Shown one piece after another: positions 1-7,526 of a DNA stretch of 64,000 nt (position 1 is its first letter; each line of letters opens with the position of its first letter). The stretch is from contig NZ_BQHJ01000011.1 in assembly GCF_021603645.1 (NCBI RefSeq), positions 124,001 through 188,000 on the forward strand, given 5' to 3'. The notes beneath the pieces are model-generated. The model was not told the DNA's origin, did no database searches, and was given only the letters and a program-made list of their open reading frames with translations. Position numbers and translations under genes: made by a program. This stretch comes from Pseudomonas pseudonitroreducens. Lineage in GTDB: Bacteria; Pseudomonadota; Gammaproteobacteria; Pseudomonadales; Pseudomonadaceae.

Positions 1-1
1 C

Positions 2-1012
2 GGCCTGGAAGAGGCTGATCATCGCCTGTTGATGCGGCTGATCTTCGGTTGCACCGGGGCGACCCTGGGGGTGTTCTCGATTCTGCAGTGCTTCGCCGGT
101 AATTACTGGCTGGCCGGCGCCGAGCTGATCACCTGTGGCCTGTTGCTGTGGGCCGCACAGCGGCTCAAGCGGGTGACGCGCCTGGTCCCCTGGATCATTG
201 CCTATCTGCTGCCGACGTTCTGCTTCATCCTCTACATCATCGTCATGCCCAATGCTTCGGCGTCGGCTTTCGTCTGGGTCTACCTGATGCCGGTGATGGC
301 CTACCTGCTGCTGGGCAAGTGGCGCGGCTTCCTGCTCGCCGTGCCGTTCATGCTGGTCGCCACGCTGATGTACCTGCATGCCAACCCCCTGAGCCTGGAT
401 GCCGCGGGGCTGATCGACATCGGCAACGGCATCTTTTGCGGGGTGCTGGTGATTGCCTTCATGCATGTCTACGAGGAGCGCCGCGCCGCCGCCTACAAAC
501 AGCTGCGGCATCTGGCGCTGACCGATGCGCTGACTGGCGTGGCCAGTCGTGAGAGTTTTCAGCGTACGTTGCGGCGCTGCATCCAGGAGTCGGCGCGGTA
601 CGAGACGCGCCTGGTGCTGGTGGTGCTGGATGTCGACCACTTCAAGAACATCAATGACCAGTGGGGCCACGATGCCGGCGACAAGGCCCTGCAGCACCTG
701 TGCAATCGCCTGCGCCACCGCCTGCGCGCCACCGACCTGATCGGCCGGCTGGGCGGCGAGGAGTTCGGCCTGCTGCTGCCCTTCACCGACCGCTTCGACG
801 CCAAGCCGCTGGTGGAATCCCTGCGCCGCGATATCGACGAAGCGCCGCTGATCTATCACGGGGAGCGTATTCAGATTTCCGCTACCTTCGGCCTCGCCGA
901 GTGGCCGGGCGACGGCCTGGATGCCGACGAACTCTACCGTTGCACCGACCGCCGCCTGTATCGCGGCAAGGCCGAGGGGCGCAATCGCCTGGTCTACAGC
1001 GACCCGGCCTGA
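2..1012 (+). CDS. Membrane-anchored diguanylate cyclase (GGDEF), 5' end outside window
   Basis: Makes the second messenger c-di-GMP from two GTP. The N-terminal half is a run of hydrophobic segments (about five or six membrane helices, to about residue 155), followed by a cytoplasmic GGDEF domain. The active-site loop reads GGEEF, and the RxxD inhibitory site (RATD) lies five residues before it, so catalysis and product inhibition both look intact. No EAL domain follows. The frame is open to the first base of the window (a TTG at 29 and an ATG at 32 are only internal candidates), so the true start is probably upstream. Its 3' end overlaps the convergent acyltransferase gene by 19 bp. The signal sensed by the membrane part is unknown. 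Confidence 0.88.
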   Translation, partial: GLEEADHRLLMRLIFGCTGATLGVFSILQCFAGNYWLAGAELITCGLLLWAAQRLKRVTRLVPWIIAYLLPTFCFILYIIVMPNASASAFVWVYLMPVMAYLLLGKWRGFLLAVPFMLVATLMYLHANPLSLDAAGLIDIGNGIFCGVLVIAFMHVYEERRAAAYKQLRHLALTDALTGVASRESFQRTLRRCIQESARYETRLVLVVLDVDHFKNINDQWGHDAGDKALQHLCNRLRHRLRATDLIGRLGGEEFGLLLPFTDRFDAKPLVESLRRDIDEAPLIYHGERIQISATFGLAEWPGDGLDADELYRCTDRRLYRGKAEGRNRLVYSDPA

Positions 1013-2037
1013 GCGCGCTTCGCCGCCAGCGGCTCGGCAATTCGCGCATAGGCGCTGCGCAACTGCCGCGCCATCTTCCGTTCCACCCATTCGTAGCTCA
1101 GCCAGGACAGCAGCAGGATCGCCGGCACGCTGATGCCCAGTGTCTGGTACGGCGTCAGGCCCAGCCGTTCATGCAGCCAGTAGGCTGCCAGCCAGAGCAC
1201 GATCACGTGCAGCAGGTACACCGAATAGGACCAGTCGCCGAGCGCGTGCAGCACCCGGCTGCGCTCGAACAGCGGCTCCAGGGCCACGCAGGCGGCCAGC
1301 AGCACCGCGGCGGGAAGGCCCCAGGTCAACAGGCGCCAGGGGTGGTCGGCAGGGAACAGCGCGATGGTCGTCACCGCCAGGGCGGCCAACAGCAGGGCCA
1401 GCGGCCTGGGCAGGTTCAGCCAACCGCGCCGATACAACGCGGCAAGGCCAAGGCCGAGAAGGAATTCGAAGATGATCGGGTTGCGGTAGAAGTTGCTGAT
1501 CCAGGGCTCGCGCGCCAGGACCTGCGCCACCACCAGCACCAGCGCGGTCACCAGCCAGGCACGCCAGCGTTCGGCGACCAGGAAGGAGAGAGCGAACAGG
1601 GCGTAGAAGAGCATCTCGAAGTTCAGCGTCCAGCCTACCGGCAGCACAGGGTACTTGCCGAAGCCGCCGGGGTTTTCGCTGGGGATGAACAGCAGCGAGA
1701 GCAGCAGCGACTTGCCACCGACGCCGTAGACCGGCATCACGTCGGCGAAGGCGTAGATGATCAATGCGGTGATCGCCGTATACAGCCAGTAAGCCGGGGC
1801 GACGCGGGCCAGGCGCTGCACCAGGAAGGTCAGCGGCGACAACGGTCGGCCAGCGCTGGAAAGGTGGATCACGAAGCCACTGAGGACGAAGAAGATGTCG
1901 ACGCCGACCTGGCCACGGGTAGAGAGCAATCTGCCGCCGAGGCTGTCGGCGCGGAAGTCGAAGAACACCTGCATGAAGTGATGGAAGACCACCAGCCAGG
2001 CGGCCAGTGCCCGTAAAGCCTGAAGCGAAACCAGCAT
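994..2037 (-). CDS. Acyltransferase family 3 (OafA/YrhL-like) membrane protein
   Basis: Integral membrane O-acyltransferase, 347 residues with about ten hydrophobic segments. The N-terminus (start MLVSLQALRALAA, then FHH) carries the family signature, in which a conserved Arg and His sit in or next to the first helix. Members acetylate or otherwise acylate O-antigen, exopolysaccharide or other envelope sugars; the acceptor cannot be told from sequence. The ATG at 2037 is chosen because translation upstream of it is arginine-rich and unlike the family. The gene stands alone behind the terminator of the MFS gene. Confidence 0.88.
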   Translation of the reverse strand: MLVSLQALRALAAWLVVFHHFMQVFFDFRADSLGGRLLSTRGQVGVDIFFVLSGFVIHLSSAGRPLSPLTFLVQRLARVAPAYWLYTAITALIIYAFADVMPVYGVGGKSLLLSLLFIPSENPGGFGKYPVLPVGWTLNFEMLFYALFALSFLVAERWRAWLVTALVLVVAQVLAREPWISNFYRNPIIFEFLLGLGLAALYRRGWLNLPRPLALLLAALAVTTIALFPADHPWRLLTWGLPAAVLLAACVALEPLFERSRVLHALGDWSYSVYLLHVIVLWLAAYWLHERLGLTPYQTLGISVPAILLLSWLSYEWVERKMARQLRSAYARIAEPLAAKRAQAGSL

Positions 2038-2060
2038 GGGGCGGCGTGCCCTCCGTCTGT

Positions 2061-2098
2061 GGATAAAAACAAAGGGGCGCGACAATGCGCGCCCCTTT
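2061..2098 (-). terminator. Rho-independent terminator of the MFS gene
   Basis: An 11-bp perfect stem (AAAGGGGCGCG / CGCGCCCCTTT, 2071-2098) with a 6-nt loop. On the minus strand it is followed by a T-rich run (TTTGTTTTT). It lies just past the stop of the MFS gene and before the acyltransferase start. Confidence 0.85.
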
Positions 2099-2125
2099 CC
2101 TCGACAGTGCGGTTTCGCCGATCGT

Positions 2126-3310
2126 TCACCGGGCCTGCTGGACGGTCGCCGCCGACAGTGCCGGCCCACGCTCCAGGCGCAGGCAGATCAGCGCTGTGGC
2201 GATGGCCGCGAGCGGCAGCAGCGCGCCCACCCAGGGCAGCGCAGCGAGGCCGGGGCCGTGGTCGATGGTCATGCCGCCGAGCCAGGCGCCCAGGGCGTTG
2301 CCCAGGTTGAACGCGGCGATATTGAAGCTGGCCGCGACGCTCTGGCCGGCGCCGTGGGCCTTCTCCAGCACCCACATCTGCAGTGGCGGCACGGTGGCGA
2401 AACCGGCAGCGCCGAGCAACGCGATGAAGATGACCACGGCGACCTGGTTCTGCAGCGCGAAGCTCATCAGCCCCATGACCCCTGCCAGTGCGACCAGGCT
2501 GCCGAGCAGGGCCGGGACCAGCCTGCGGTCGGCCAGCTTGCCGCCGAGCAGGTTGCCCAGCACCAGGCCGCCGCCGAACACCAGCAGAACCGGTGACACC
2601 GCGCTCTCGGAGAAACCGGCAAGGCGAGTCAGCAGCGGCGACACGTAACTGAACACGGTGAACACACCGCCGAAGCCGAGCACGGTGGTCAGCAGGCCGA
2701 GTAGTACGGCAGGGCGTTTCAGCACGCGGAAGTCGTCGCGCAGATTACCGGCCGCCGGCGGAGCGCTGTTACGCGGCAGATAGATCGCCAGGATCGCCAG
2801 GGCCAGCACACCGATGCCGGTCACCACCCAGAAGGCTGCACGCCAGCCGTACAGCTGGCCGAGCCAGGTACCCAGCGGCACGCCGAGGATGGTGGCAACG
2901 GTCAGGCCGGTGAACATCAGGGCGATGGCCGAGGCCCGGCGCTCGGCGGGCACCAGGCTGGTGGCGACCACCGAGCCGACGCCGAAGAAGGTGCCATGGG
3001 CGAAGGAGGTCAGCACCCGCGCGGCCATCAGCGTGGCGTAGTCAGGCGCCAGAGCACAGGCCAGGTTGCCGAGGGTGAAGATCACCATCAGCCCCAGCAG
3101 CGTGCGGCGCTGAGGCCAGCGCGCGGTAAGGGCGGTGAGCAGCGGCGCGCCGAGCACTACGCCCAGTGCGTAGCCGGAGATCAGCAGGCCGGCGGCGGAG
3201 ATCGACACGCCGAAGTCATGACCGACCTCCAGCAGCAATCCCATGATCACGAATTCGGTAACGCCGATGCCAAAGGCACCGGCGGTCAAGGCATACAAGG
3301 CAATGGGCAC
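2126..3310 (-). CDS. MFS drug/sugar efflux transporter (DHA1, AraJ/YdhP-like)
   Basis: Twelve-helix major facilitator of 394 residues. It starts MPIALYALTAGAFGIGVTEF, and the helix-1 pattern GxxEF (here GVTEF) and the A-motif-like loop between helices 2 and 3 (near ARWPQRR) are typical of the AraJ/YdhP group of drug-H+ antiporters, which export arabinose-like sugars, purines or antibiotics. The substrate is unknown. It is divergent from a LysR regulator with a 115-bp shared promoter region, the usual arrangement when the regulator controls the transporter. A strong terminator follows. Confidence 0.88.
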   Translation of the reverse strand: MPIALYALTAGAFGIGVTEFVIMGLLLEVGHDFGVSISAAGLLISGYALGVVLGAPLLTALTARWPQRRTLLGLMVIFTLGNLACALAPDYATLMAARVLTSFAHGTFFGVGSVVATSLVPAERRASAIALMFTGLTVATILGVPLGTWLGQLYGWRAAFWVVTGIGVLALAILAIYLPRNSAPPAAGNLRDDFRVLKRPAVLLGLLTTVLGFGGVFTVFSYVSPLLTRLAGFSESAVSPVLLVFGGGLVLGNLLGGKLADRRLVPALLGSLVALAGVMGLMSFALQNQVAVVIFIALLGAAGFATVPPLQMWVLEKAHGAGQSVAASFNIAAFNLGNALGAWLGGMTIDHGPGLAALPWVGALLPLAAIATALICLRLERGPALSAATVQQAR

Positions 3311-3413
3311 GATGGCTCTCCCAGGCTGATTTGCATAAGGAGTGAAGAATGGGCGCCACCTTATCCCCGTGCAGATTGTTGATATAGACTGCCTTTTAGC
3401 AAATCACCTGTGA

Positions 3414-3425
3414 ATTGAATTCAAT
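3414..3425. promoter_or_regulatory. 12-bp perfect palindrome abutting the LysR start codon
   Basis: ATTGAATTCAAT ends exactly at the base before the ATG at 3426, where a ribosome binding site would be expected. No Shine-Dalgarno is visible. It could be an autoregulatory operator in the divergent MFS/LysR promoter region; this is inference from symmetry and position only. Confidence 0.35.
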
Positions 3426-4328
3426 ATGGCCCGGCCCGACGTCAACCGCTTCGGCGAAATGGAAGTGTTCATCCGCGTGGTGGAAACTGGCGGCTTCACT
3501 GCTGCCGCGCAGCAATGCGCAATGACGCCGTCCGCTGTGAGCAAGCTGGTGGCGCGCCTGGAGGATCGTCTCGGCGCGCGGCTGTTCAACCGCTCCACCC
3601 GGCGTCAGCAGCTCACGGCCGAGGGTGCGGCCTTCTATGAACGGAGCCTGCGTATCCTCGCCGACCTGGACGAGGCCGAGCGCGAAGCTTCGGCCAGCGC
3701 GGAGCCGCAGGGGAGGGTGCGGATCAGCTGCAACCTGCCGGTCGGCAGGCAGTTCCTTATCCCGGCGCTGCCGCTGTTCTTCGAGCGCTTTCCCGGTGTC
3801 AGCCTCGACCTGCAACTGACCGATGAGGTGGTGGACCTGCTGGAGGTACGCGCGGACGTCGCCATCCGCAGCGGGCCGCTGCGCGATTCGCGGCTGGTGG
3901 CGCGCTCACTGGGTGAGTCCGGGCACAAGATCGTTGCCGCCCCCGAGTATCTGGCGCGGCACGGTACGCCGCAGCACCCGCGCGAGCTGGGCGAATACAA
4001 CTGCGTCGGCTTCAGCTACCGGCGGGTCGAGCCGGACTGGCCATTCCTCGGCAAGCCGGCGGATGCTCCCGAGCCCAGCGGCAACCTGCTGGCCAGTGAC
4101 GGCGACAGCGTGCGCCACCTGGCGCTGGCCGGGTTGGGGCTGGCAAGGCTGGCGGAGTTCCAGGTGCGCGAGGATATCGCCGCCGGACGGCTGGTGGCGG
4201 TGCTGGAAGAGTTCAATCCCGGCGACCGCAAACCGATGCACGCGCTCTATCTGGGCAAGCCGGGGCACCTGCCGGCGCGAGTGCGTGCGGTGCTCGACTT
4301 CCTCGCCGAGCAGGTGCGCATCGACTGA
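3426..4328 (+). CDS. LysR-family transcriptional regulator
   Basis: 300 residues, full length for the family. The N-terminal winged helix-turn-helix (about residues 5-65) includes VVETGGFTAAAQQ and the recognition region SKLVARLEDRLGARLF. It is followed by a LysR substrate-binding domain starting near residue 90, of the AaeR/DmlR type often found beside transporters. It is divergent from the MFS gene at 2126-3310, which is its likely target. The next gene, on the opposite strand, ends two bases after this one. Confidence 0.92.
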   Translation: MARPDVNRFGEMEVFIRVVETGGFTAAAQQCAMTPSAVSKLVARLEDRLGARLFNRSTRRQQLTAEGAAFYERSLRILADLDEAEREASASAEPQGRVRISCNLPVGRQFLIPALPLFFERFPGVSLDLQLTDEVVDLLEVRADVAIRSGPLRDSRLVARSLGESGHKIVAAPEYLARHGTPQHPRELGEYNCVGFSYRRVEPDWPFLGKPADAPEPSGNLLASDGDSVRHLALAGLGLARLAEFQVREDIAAGRLVAVLEEFNPGDRKPMHALYLGKPGHLPARVRAVLDFLAEQVRID

Positions 4329-4329
4329 C

Positions 4330-4842
4330 TCAGGCGGCTTCGAGCAGTGCCAGGGTGTCGGCCGCGCCCATCATCTTCGCCGCGGCCAGAGCGGTCAGGC
4401 CGCTGGCGTCGCGGGCCTCGCGGTCGGCGCCATGTTCCAGCAGGCAGCGGACGATCTCCGGGCGGTTGAACATTGCCGCCATCATCAGTGCGGTCTTTCC
4501 ATCGGGGGAGGCGCCTTCCACCTGGGCGCCGTGGCTGAGCAGCAGGCGGACCATCTCCAGGTCGCCCTTGAAGGCGGCACCGGCCAGCGGCGTCTGCCCG
4601 GCGTTGTTGCGCAGGTCCGGGTCGGCGCCATGCTCGAGCAGCACGGCCACGGTGTCGTGGTGCCCGTAGTAGCTGGCCAGCATCAGCAGACTGTCGCCCT
4701 TGTGATTGCGCAGATTGGCCGGCAGGCCCTGGCCGAGCAGTTCCGTCAGGCGCTGGGTGTCACCCTGGCGGGCAAGATCAATGACCTGATTGGCAAATTC
4801 CAGGGTCTGTTCGTCCATTTCCGGGCGGTTTGCGGCACTCAT
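4330..4842 (-). CDS. Ankyrin-repeat protein
   Basis: 170 residues made almost entirely of ankyrin repeats: about four units with the TPLAGAAF / TALMMAA and LLEHGADP consensus, after a short helical N-terminus. There is no signal peptide, so it is a small cytoplasmic protein-interaction module with no predicted enzyme activity. The start at 4842 is supported by an AAGGAG sequence just upstream. It is divergent from fabH2; from memory, P. aeruginosa PAO1 has the same ankyrin / FabH2 / sigma order (PA3287-PA3284). Confidence 0.88.
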   Translation of the reverse strand: MSAANRPEMDEQTLEFANQVIDLARQGDTQRLTELLGQGLPANLRNHKGDSLLMLASYYGHHDTVAVLLEHGADPDLRNNAGQTPLAGAAFKGDLEMVRLLLSHGAQVEGASPDGKTALMMAAMFNRPEIVRCLLEHGADREARDASGLTALAAAKMMGAADTLALLEAA

Positions 4843-5268
4843 CCTGAAGTCTCCTTGGCAAAGTCGGGAATGCACTGAAGGATAAGGAATCGCGCGCCTG
4901 GGCGCGCCAACACTGAACCTATGGTGCCGGTGAAAAATTTCAATCCGTTGCTTCAGGACAGGCGCGGCGTGATTTACGTCCGTAATCTTGCGTAATTGCC
5001 GCCCTCGCACGGCGGCTTTTCGGCGAAAATTGCAGCATAATCGGCGGTCAGTGGTTGCACCTGTGGTGACACCGCGAACCGCCGGGCGGCCAGAGGTGCC
5101 GCTCGTCGCAGGGGATGGCACACTGCCCGGTTGCAGGGATTGCCATCCCAGAGCCTTCGCGCAGGGCGCGAAAGGCCGAGAAATTTCAGTGCCGGCCAGC
5201 GTGCGGGCACCTTGATGCCTAACCCAGTCGCCCGGCCCGGCGGCTTTGAGAATTGAAGAGGATTGACC
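4843..5268. other. 426-bp divergent intergenic region
   Basis: Lies between the ankyrin gene and fabH2. It holds TTACG/CGTAA-type inverted fragments near 4974-4997 (TTACGtccgtaatcttgCGTAA), a GC stem followed by four T at 4998-5020, and no convincing coding frame. The promoters of both flanking genes must lie here. Confidence 0.5.
4998..5020 (+). terminator. Terminator-like hairpin with no upstream plus-strand gene
   Basis: GCCGCC, a seven-base loop, GGCGGC, then TTTT. The stem is short and the U-tract weak. No annotated plus-strand gene precedes it within 650 bp, so it could end a small RNA or be part of the fabH2 leader, or be chance in GC-rich DNA. Confidence 0.25.
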
Positions 5269-6390
5269 GTGCATAAAGTCGTGATCAGCGGAACCGGCCT
5301 GTATACCCCGCCGTTCAGCATCTCCAACGATGAACTGGTGGAATCCTTCAACAGCTACGTCCGCAGCTACAACGACCAGCACGCTGACGCTATCGCCAAG
5401 GGCGAAGTGGAAGCTCTCTCCGAATCCAGTTCGGCATTCATCGAGAAGGCTTCCGGGATCAAGAGCCGCTTCGTGGTGAACAAGGAAGGCATCCTCGACC
5501 CGCAGCGCATGGCTCCGCGCATTCCCGAGCGTTCCAACGAAGACTGGGGCATCCTCTGCGAAATGGCTGCCGCCGCTGCCAAACAGGCCCTGGAGCGCGC
5601 CGGCCGCAAGCCCGAGGACATCGACGGGGTAATCGTCGCCTGCTCCAACCTGCAGCGCGCCTACCCGGCGGTTGCCATCGAAGTGCAGGCTGCCCTTGGC
5701 ATCCAGGGCTTCGGCTATGACATGAACGTCGCCTGCTCCTCGGCCACCTTCGGCATCCAGGCCGCGGTGAACAGCGTGCAGCTGGGCCAGGCCCGCGCGA
5801 TCCTCATGGTCAACCCGGAAATCTGCACCGGCCACCTGAACTTCCGCGACCGCGACAGCCACTTCATCTTCGGCGATGCGGCCACCGCCGTGGTCATCGA
5901 GCGCGCTGACCAGGCCACCAGCAAGCATCAGTTCGACGTCGTCAGCACCAAGCTGCTGACGCAGTTCTCCAACAACATCCGCAACAACTTCGGCTTCCTC
6001 AACCGAGCTGCGGAAGAGGGCATCGGTACTCGCGACAAGCTGTTCGTGCAGGAAGGCCGCAAGGTGTTCAAGGACGTCTGCCCGATGGTGGCCGAGCTGA
6101 TCGGCGAGCACCTGGCGCAGAACGACATCCCGGTCAGCGACGTGAAGCGCTTCTGGCTGCACCAGGCCAACCTGAACATGAACCTGCTGATCACCCGCAA
6201 GCTGATCGGCCGCGACGCCGAGCCACACGAGGCGCCGGTGATCCTCGACACCTATGCCAACACCAGCTCGGCCGGTTCGGTGATTGCGTTCCACAAATAC
6301 CAGGACGACCTGCCCGCCGGTTCCATCGGCGTGCTGAGTTCCTTCGGCGCCGGCTATTCCATCGGCAGCGTGATCCTGCGCAAGCGCTGA
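5269..6390 (+). CDS. fabH2: Beta-ketoacyl-ACP synthase III family enzyme (FabH2-like)
   Basis: Thiolase-fold condensing enzyme of 373 residues. The Cys-His-Asn triad is visible at Cys156 (NVACSSATFG), His298 (LHQAN) and Asn331 (YANTSS). The closest remembered relative is P. aeruginosa PA3286, reported to condense octanoyl-CoA from beta-oxidation with malonyl-ACP and so shunt fatty-acid breakdown products back into synthesis. A GTG at 5269 is preferred over the TTG at 5263 because GAAGAGG lies at a proper distance only from the GTG. An ECF sigma gene follows after two bases, implying one transcript. Confidence 0.87.
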   Translation: MHKVVISGTGLYTPPFSISNDELVESFNSYVRSYNDQHADAIAKGEVEALSESSSAFIEKASGIKSRFVVNKEGILDPQRMAPRIPERSNEDWGILCEMAAAAAKQALERAGRKPEDIDGVIVACSNLQRAYPAVAIEVQAALGIQGFGYDMNVACSSATFGIQAAVNSVQLGQARAILMVNPEICTGHLNFRDRDSHFIFGDAATAVVIERADQATSKHQFDVVSTKLLTQFSNNIRNNFGFLNRAAEEGIGTRDKLFVQEGRKVFKDVCPMVAELIGEHLAQNDIPVSDVKRFWLHQANLNMNLLITRKLIGRDAEPHEAPVILDTYANTSSAGSVIAFHKYQDDLPAGSIGVLSSFGAGYSIGSVILRKR

Positions 6391-6392
6391 TC

Positions 6393-7001
6393 GTGCAGAG
6401 CGACGACAGCGAGCTGTTTTCGCGCCTGCTGGCCGGTGACCAGCAGGCCTTCCGCACCCTGGTAGCCACCTACCAGGGTGCGATGCGTGCCGTGGCCATC
6501 GCCATCGTCGGCAGCGTCCATGCCGACGAAGTGGTGCAGGACGCCTGGCTCGCCGCCGTGCGTAATCTCGATGGTTTCCAGGGCCGCTCCAGCCTCAAGA
6601 CCTGGCTGCTGACCATCACCGCCAATACCGCCAAATCCCGCCTGCGCAAGGTCCGTCGTGATGTGTCGCTCGACGATCTGCCAGCACCTCATGGCAGCAT
6701 CGACGATTCCCGTTTTGCCGCCGACGGCCACTGGAGCACTGCGCCGCTGGCCTGGCACGAGGACTCGCCCGAGGCGCTGCTGGCGGAGGACGAACTCCGA
6801 GAATGCCTGGAGAAGACCCTGCTCAGCCTCTCCGAACTGCAGCGCAGCGTGCTGCTGTTGCGCGAGCGCCAGGGATTGGAGTTGGAGGAGATCTGTAATC
6901 TGCTGGACGTTTCGCTCTCCAATGCCAGGGTGCTGCTGCACCGTGCACGGCTGAAGGTGTTCGCCACCGTGGAGCACTTCGAGGAGACCGGGGAATGCTG
7001 A
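6393..7001 (+). CDS. ECF-type RNA polymerase sigma factor
   Basis: 202 residues with sigma region 2 (about residues 10-85, containing ADEVVQDAWLAAVRN and SSLKTWLLTITAN) and region 4 (about 140-195, LSELQRSVLLLRERQGLELEEI and the recognition helix SNARVLLHRAR), separated by a long acidic linker. It starts with GTG two bases after fabH2 and overlaps the anti-sigma gene by 7 bp, so the three are co-transcribed. The regulon is unknown; operon position suggests envelope-lipid or fatty-acid stress. Confidence 0.92.
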   Translation: MQSDDSELFSRLLAGDQQAFRTLVATYQGAMRAVAIAIVGSVHADEVVQDAWLAAVRNLDGFQGRSSLKTWLLTITANTAKSRLRKVRRDVSLDDLPAPHGSIDDSRFAADGHWSTAPLAWHEDSPEALLAEDELRECLEKTLLSLSELQRSVLLLRERQGLELEEICNLLDVSLSNARVLLHRARLKVFATVEHFEETGEC

Positions 7002-7234
7002 CCTGCAAGGAACTGGTAGCGCGCTCCAGCGACCTGCTGGACGAACAACTGGGCTGGCGCGAGAAGCTCGCGTTGCGCCGGCATCTGCTGTTGTGCCGCA
7101 ACTGTCGACGCTATCTGCGGCAGATGCGCCTGACCCAGGCGACCCTGCGCCTGCTGCCAGAGCCGCCTCGCCCGGACGCGGAGCGCCTGGCTGACCATCT
7201 CGCCGAACTGCGCCGGGACAGTGCGCGCCGCTGA
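6995..7234 (+). CDS. Soluble zinc-finger anti-sigma factor (zf-HC2)
   Basis: 79 residues. Cys4 near the start plus a helix ending in HLLLCRNC give the H-x3-C-x2-C zinc motif of the ZAS anti-sigma domain. There is no transmembrane segment, unlike RseA-type factors, so it probably binds the upstream ECF sigma in the cytoplasm and responds to an internal signal such as redox state. The ATG lies inside the last codons of the sigma gene, a translational-coupling arrangement. Confidence 0.82.
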   Translation: MLTCKELVARSSDLLDEQLGWREKLALRRHLLLCRNCRRYLRQMRLTQATLRLLPEPPRPDAERLADHLAELRRDSARR

Positions 7235-7309
7235 TCGTTAGCTCACTCCTACGCTGGCGATTGGCGCAGGAGCAGCTGTCTTTCTCGGGAAGCCCGTGCC
7301 GATGCTTTC

Positions 7310-7423
7310 CCCTCACCCCAGCCCTCTCCCGGGGGAGAGGGAGCAGTCCGTGCCGGCTGGCACCCAAGATTCATCCTGCACCGAACGGTCCCCTCTCCCC
7401 TTGGGAGAGGGCTAGGGTGAGGG
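7310..7423. repeat. Imperfect inverted repeat, CCCTCACCCCAGCCCTCTCCC family (copy 1)
   Basis: Left arm CCCTCACCCCAGCCCTCTCCC, right arm GGGAGAGGGCTAGGGTGAGGG, separated by about 70 bp with an internal GGGGGAGAGGG / CCCCTCTCCCC pair. A second copy sits at 39692-39873, again just after a CDS. It is a dispersed intergenic palindrome widespread in pseudomonads; no coding capacity. Confidence 0.8.
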
Positions 7424-7447
7424 CCGACCCGAGCGCAGAACTTTCAC

Positions 7448-7518
7448 GTAGGAGCGGACTCTGTCCGCGATGGTCTCTGGCGTAATGCGGGCCTATCGCG
7501 GACGGAGTCCGCTCCTAC
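7448..7518. repeat. REP-like inverted repeat, GTAGGAGCGGACTC variant
   Basis: GTAGGAGCGGACTCTGTCCGCGA ... TCGCGGACGGAGTCCGCTCCTAC. The outer GTAGGAGCG matches the other REP copies in the window, but the core is GGAC-tGTCC instead of GAGCttGCTC, so it is a separate subfamily. It lies between the anti-sigma and DedA genes. Confidence 0.82.
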
Positions 7519-7526
7519 GCCAGGTT

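Noticed and set aside
4330-6294. Long minus-strand open frame covering fabH2 and running into the ankyrin gene
   Set aside because: The part opposite fabH2 is a low-quality His/Val/Gly-rich shadow; only the last 170 residues are ankyrin repeats with their own ribosome site.
7310-7518. Adjacent repeats considered as a CRISPR array
   Set aside because: Only inverted arms of two different families; no regular direct repeats with equal spacers and no cas genes.
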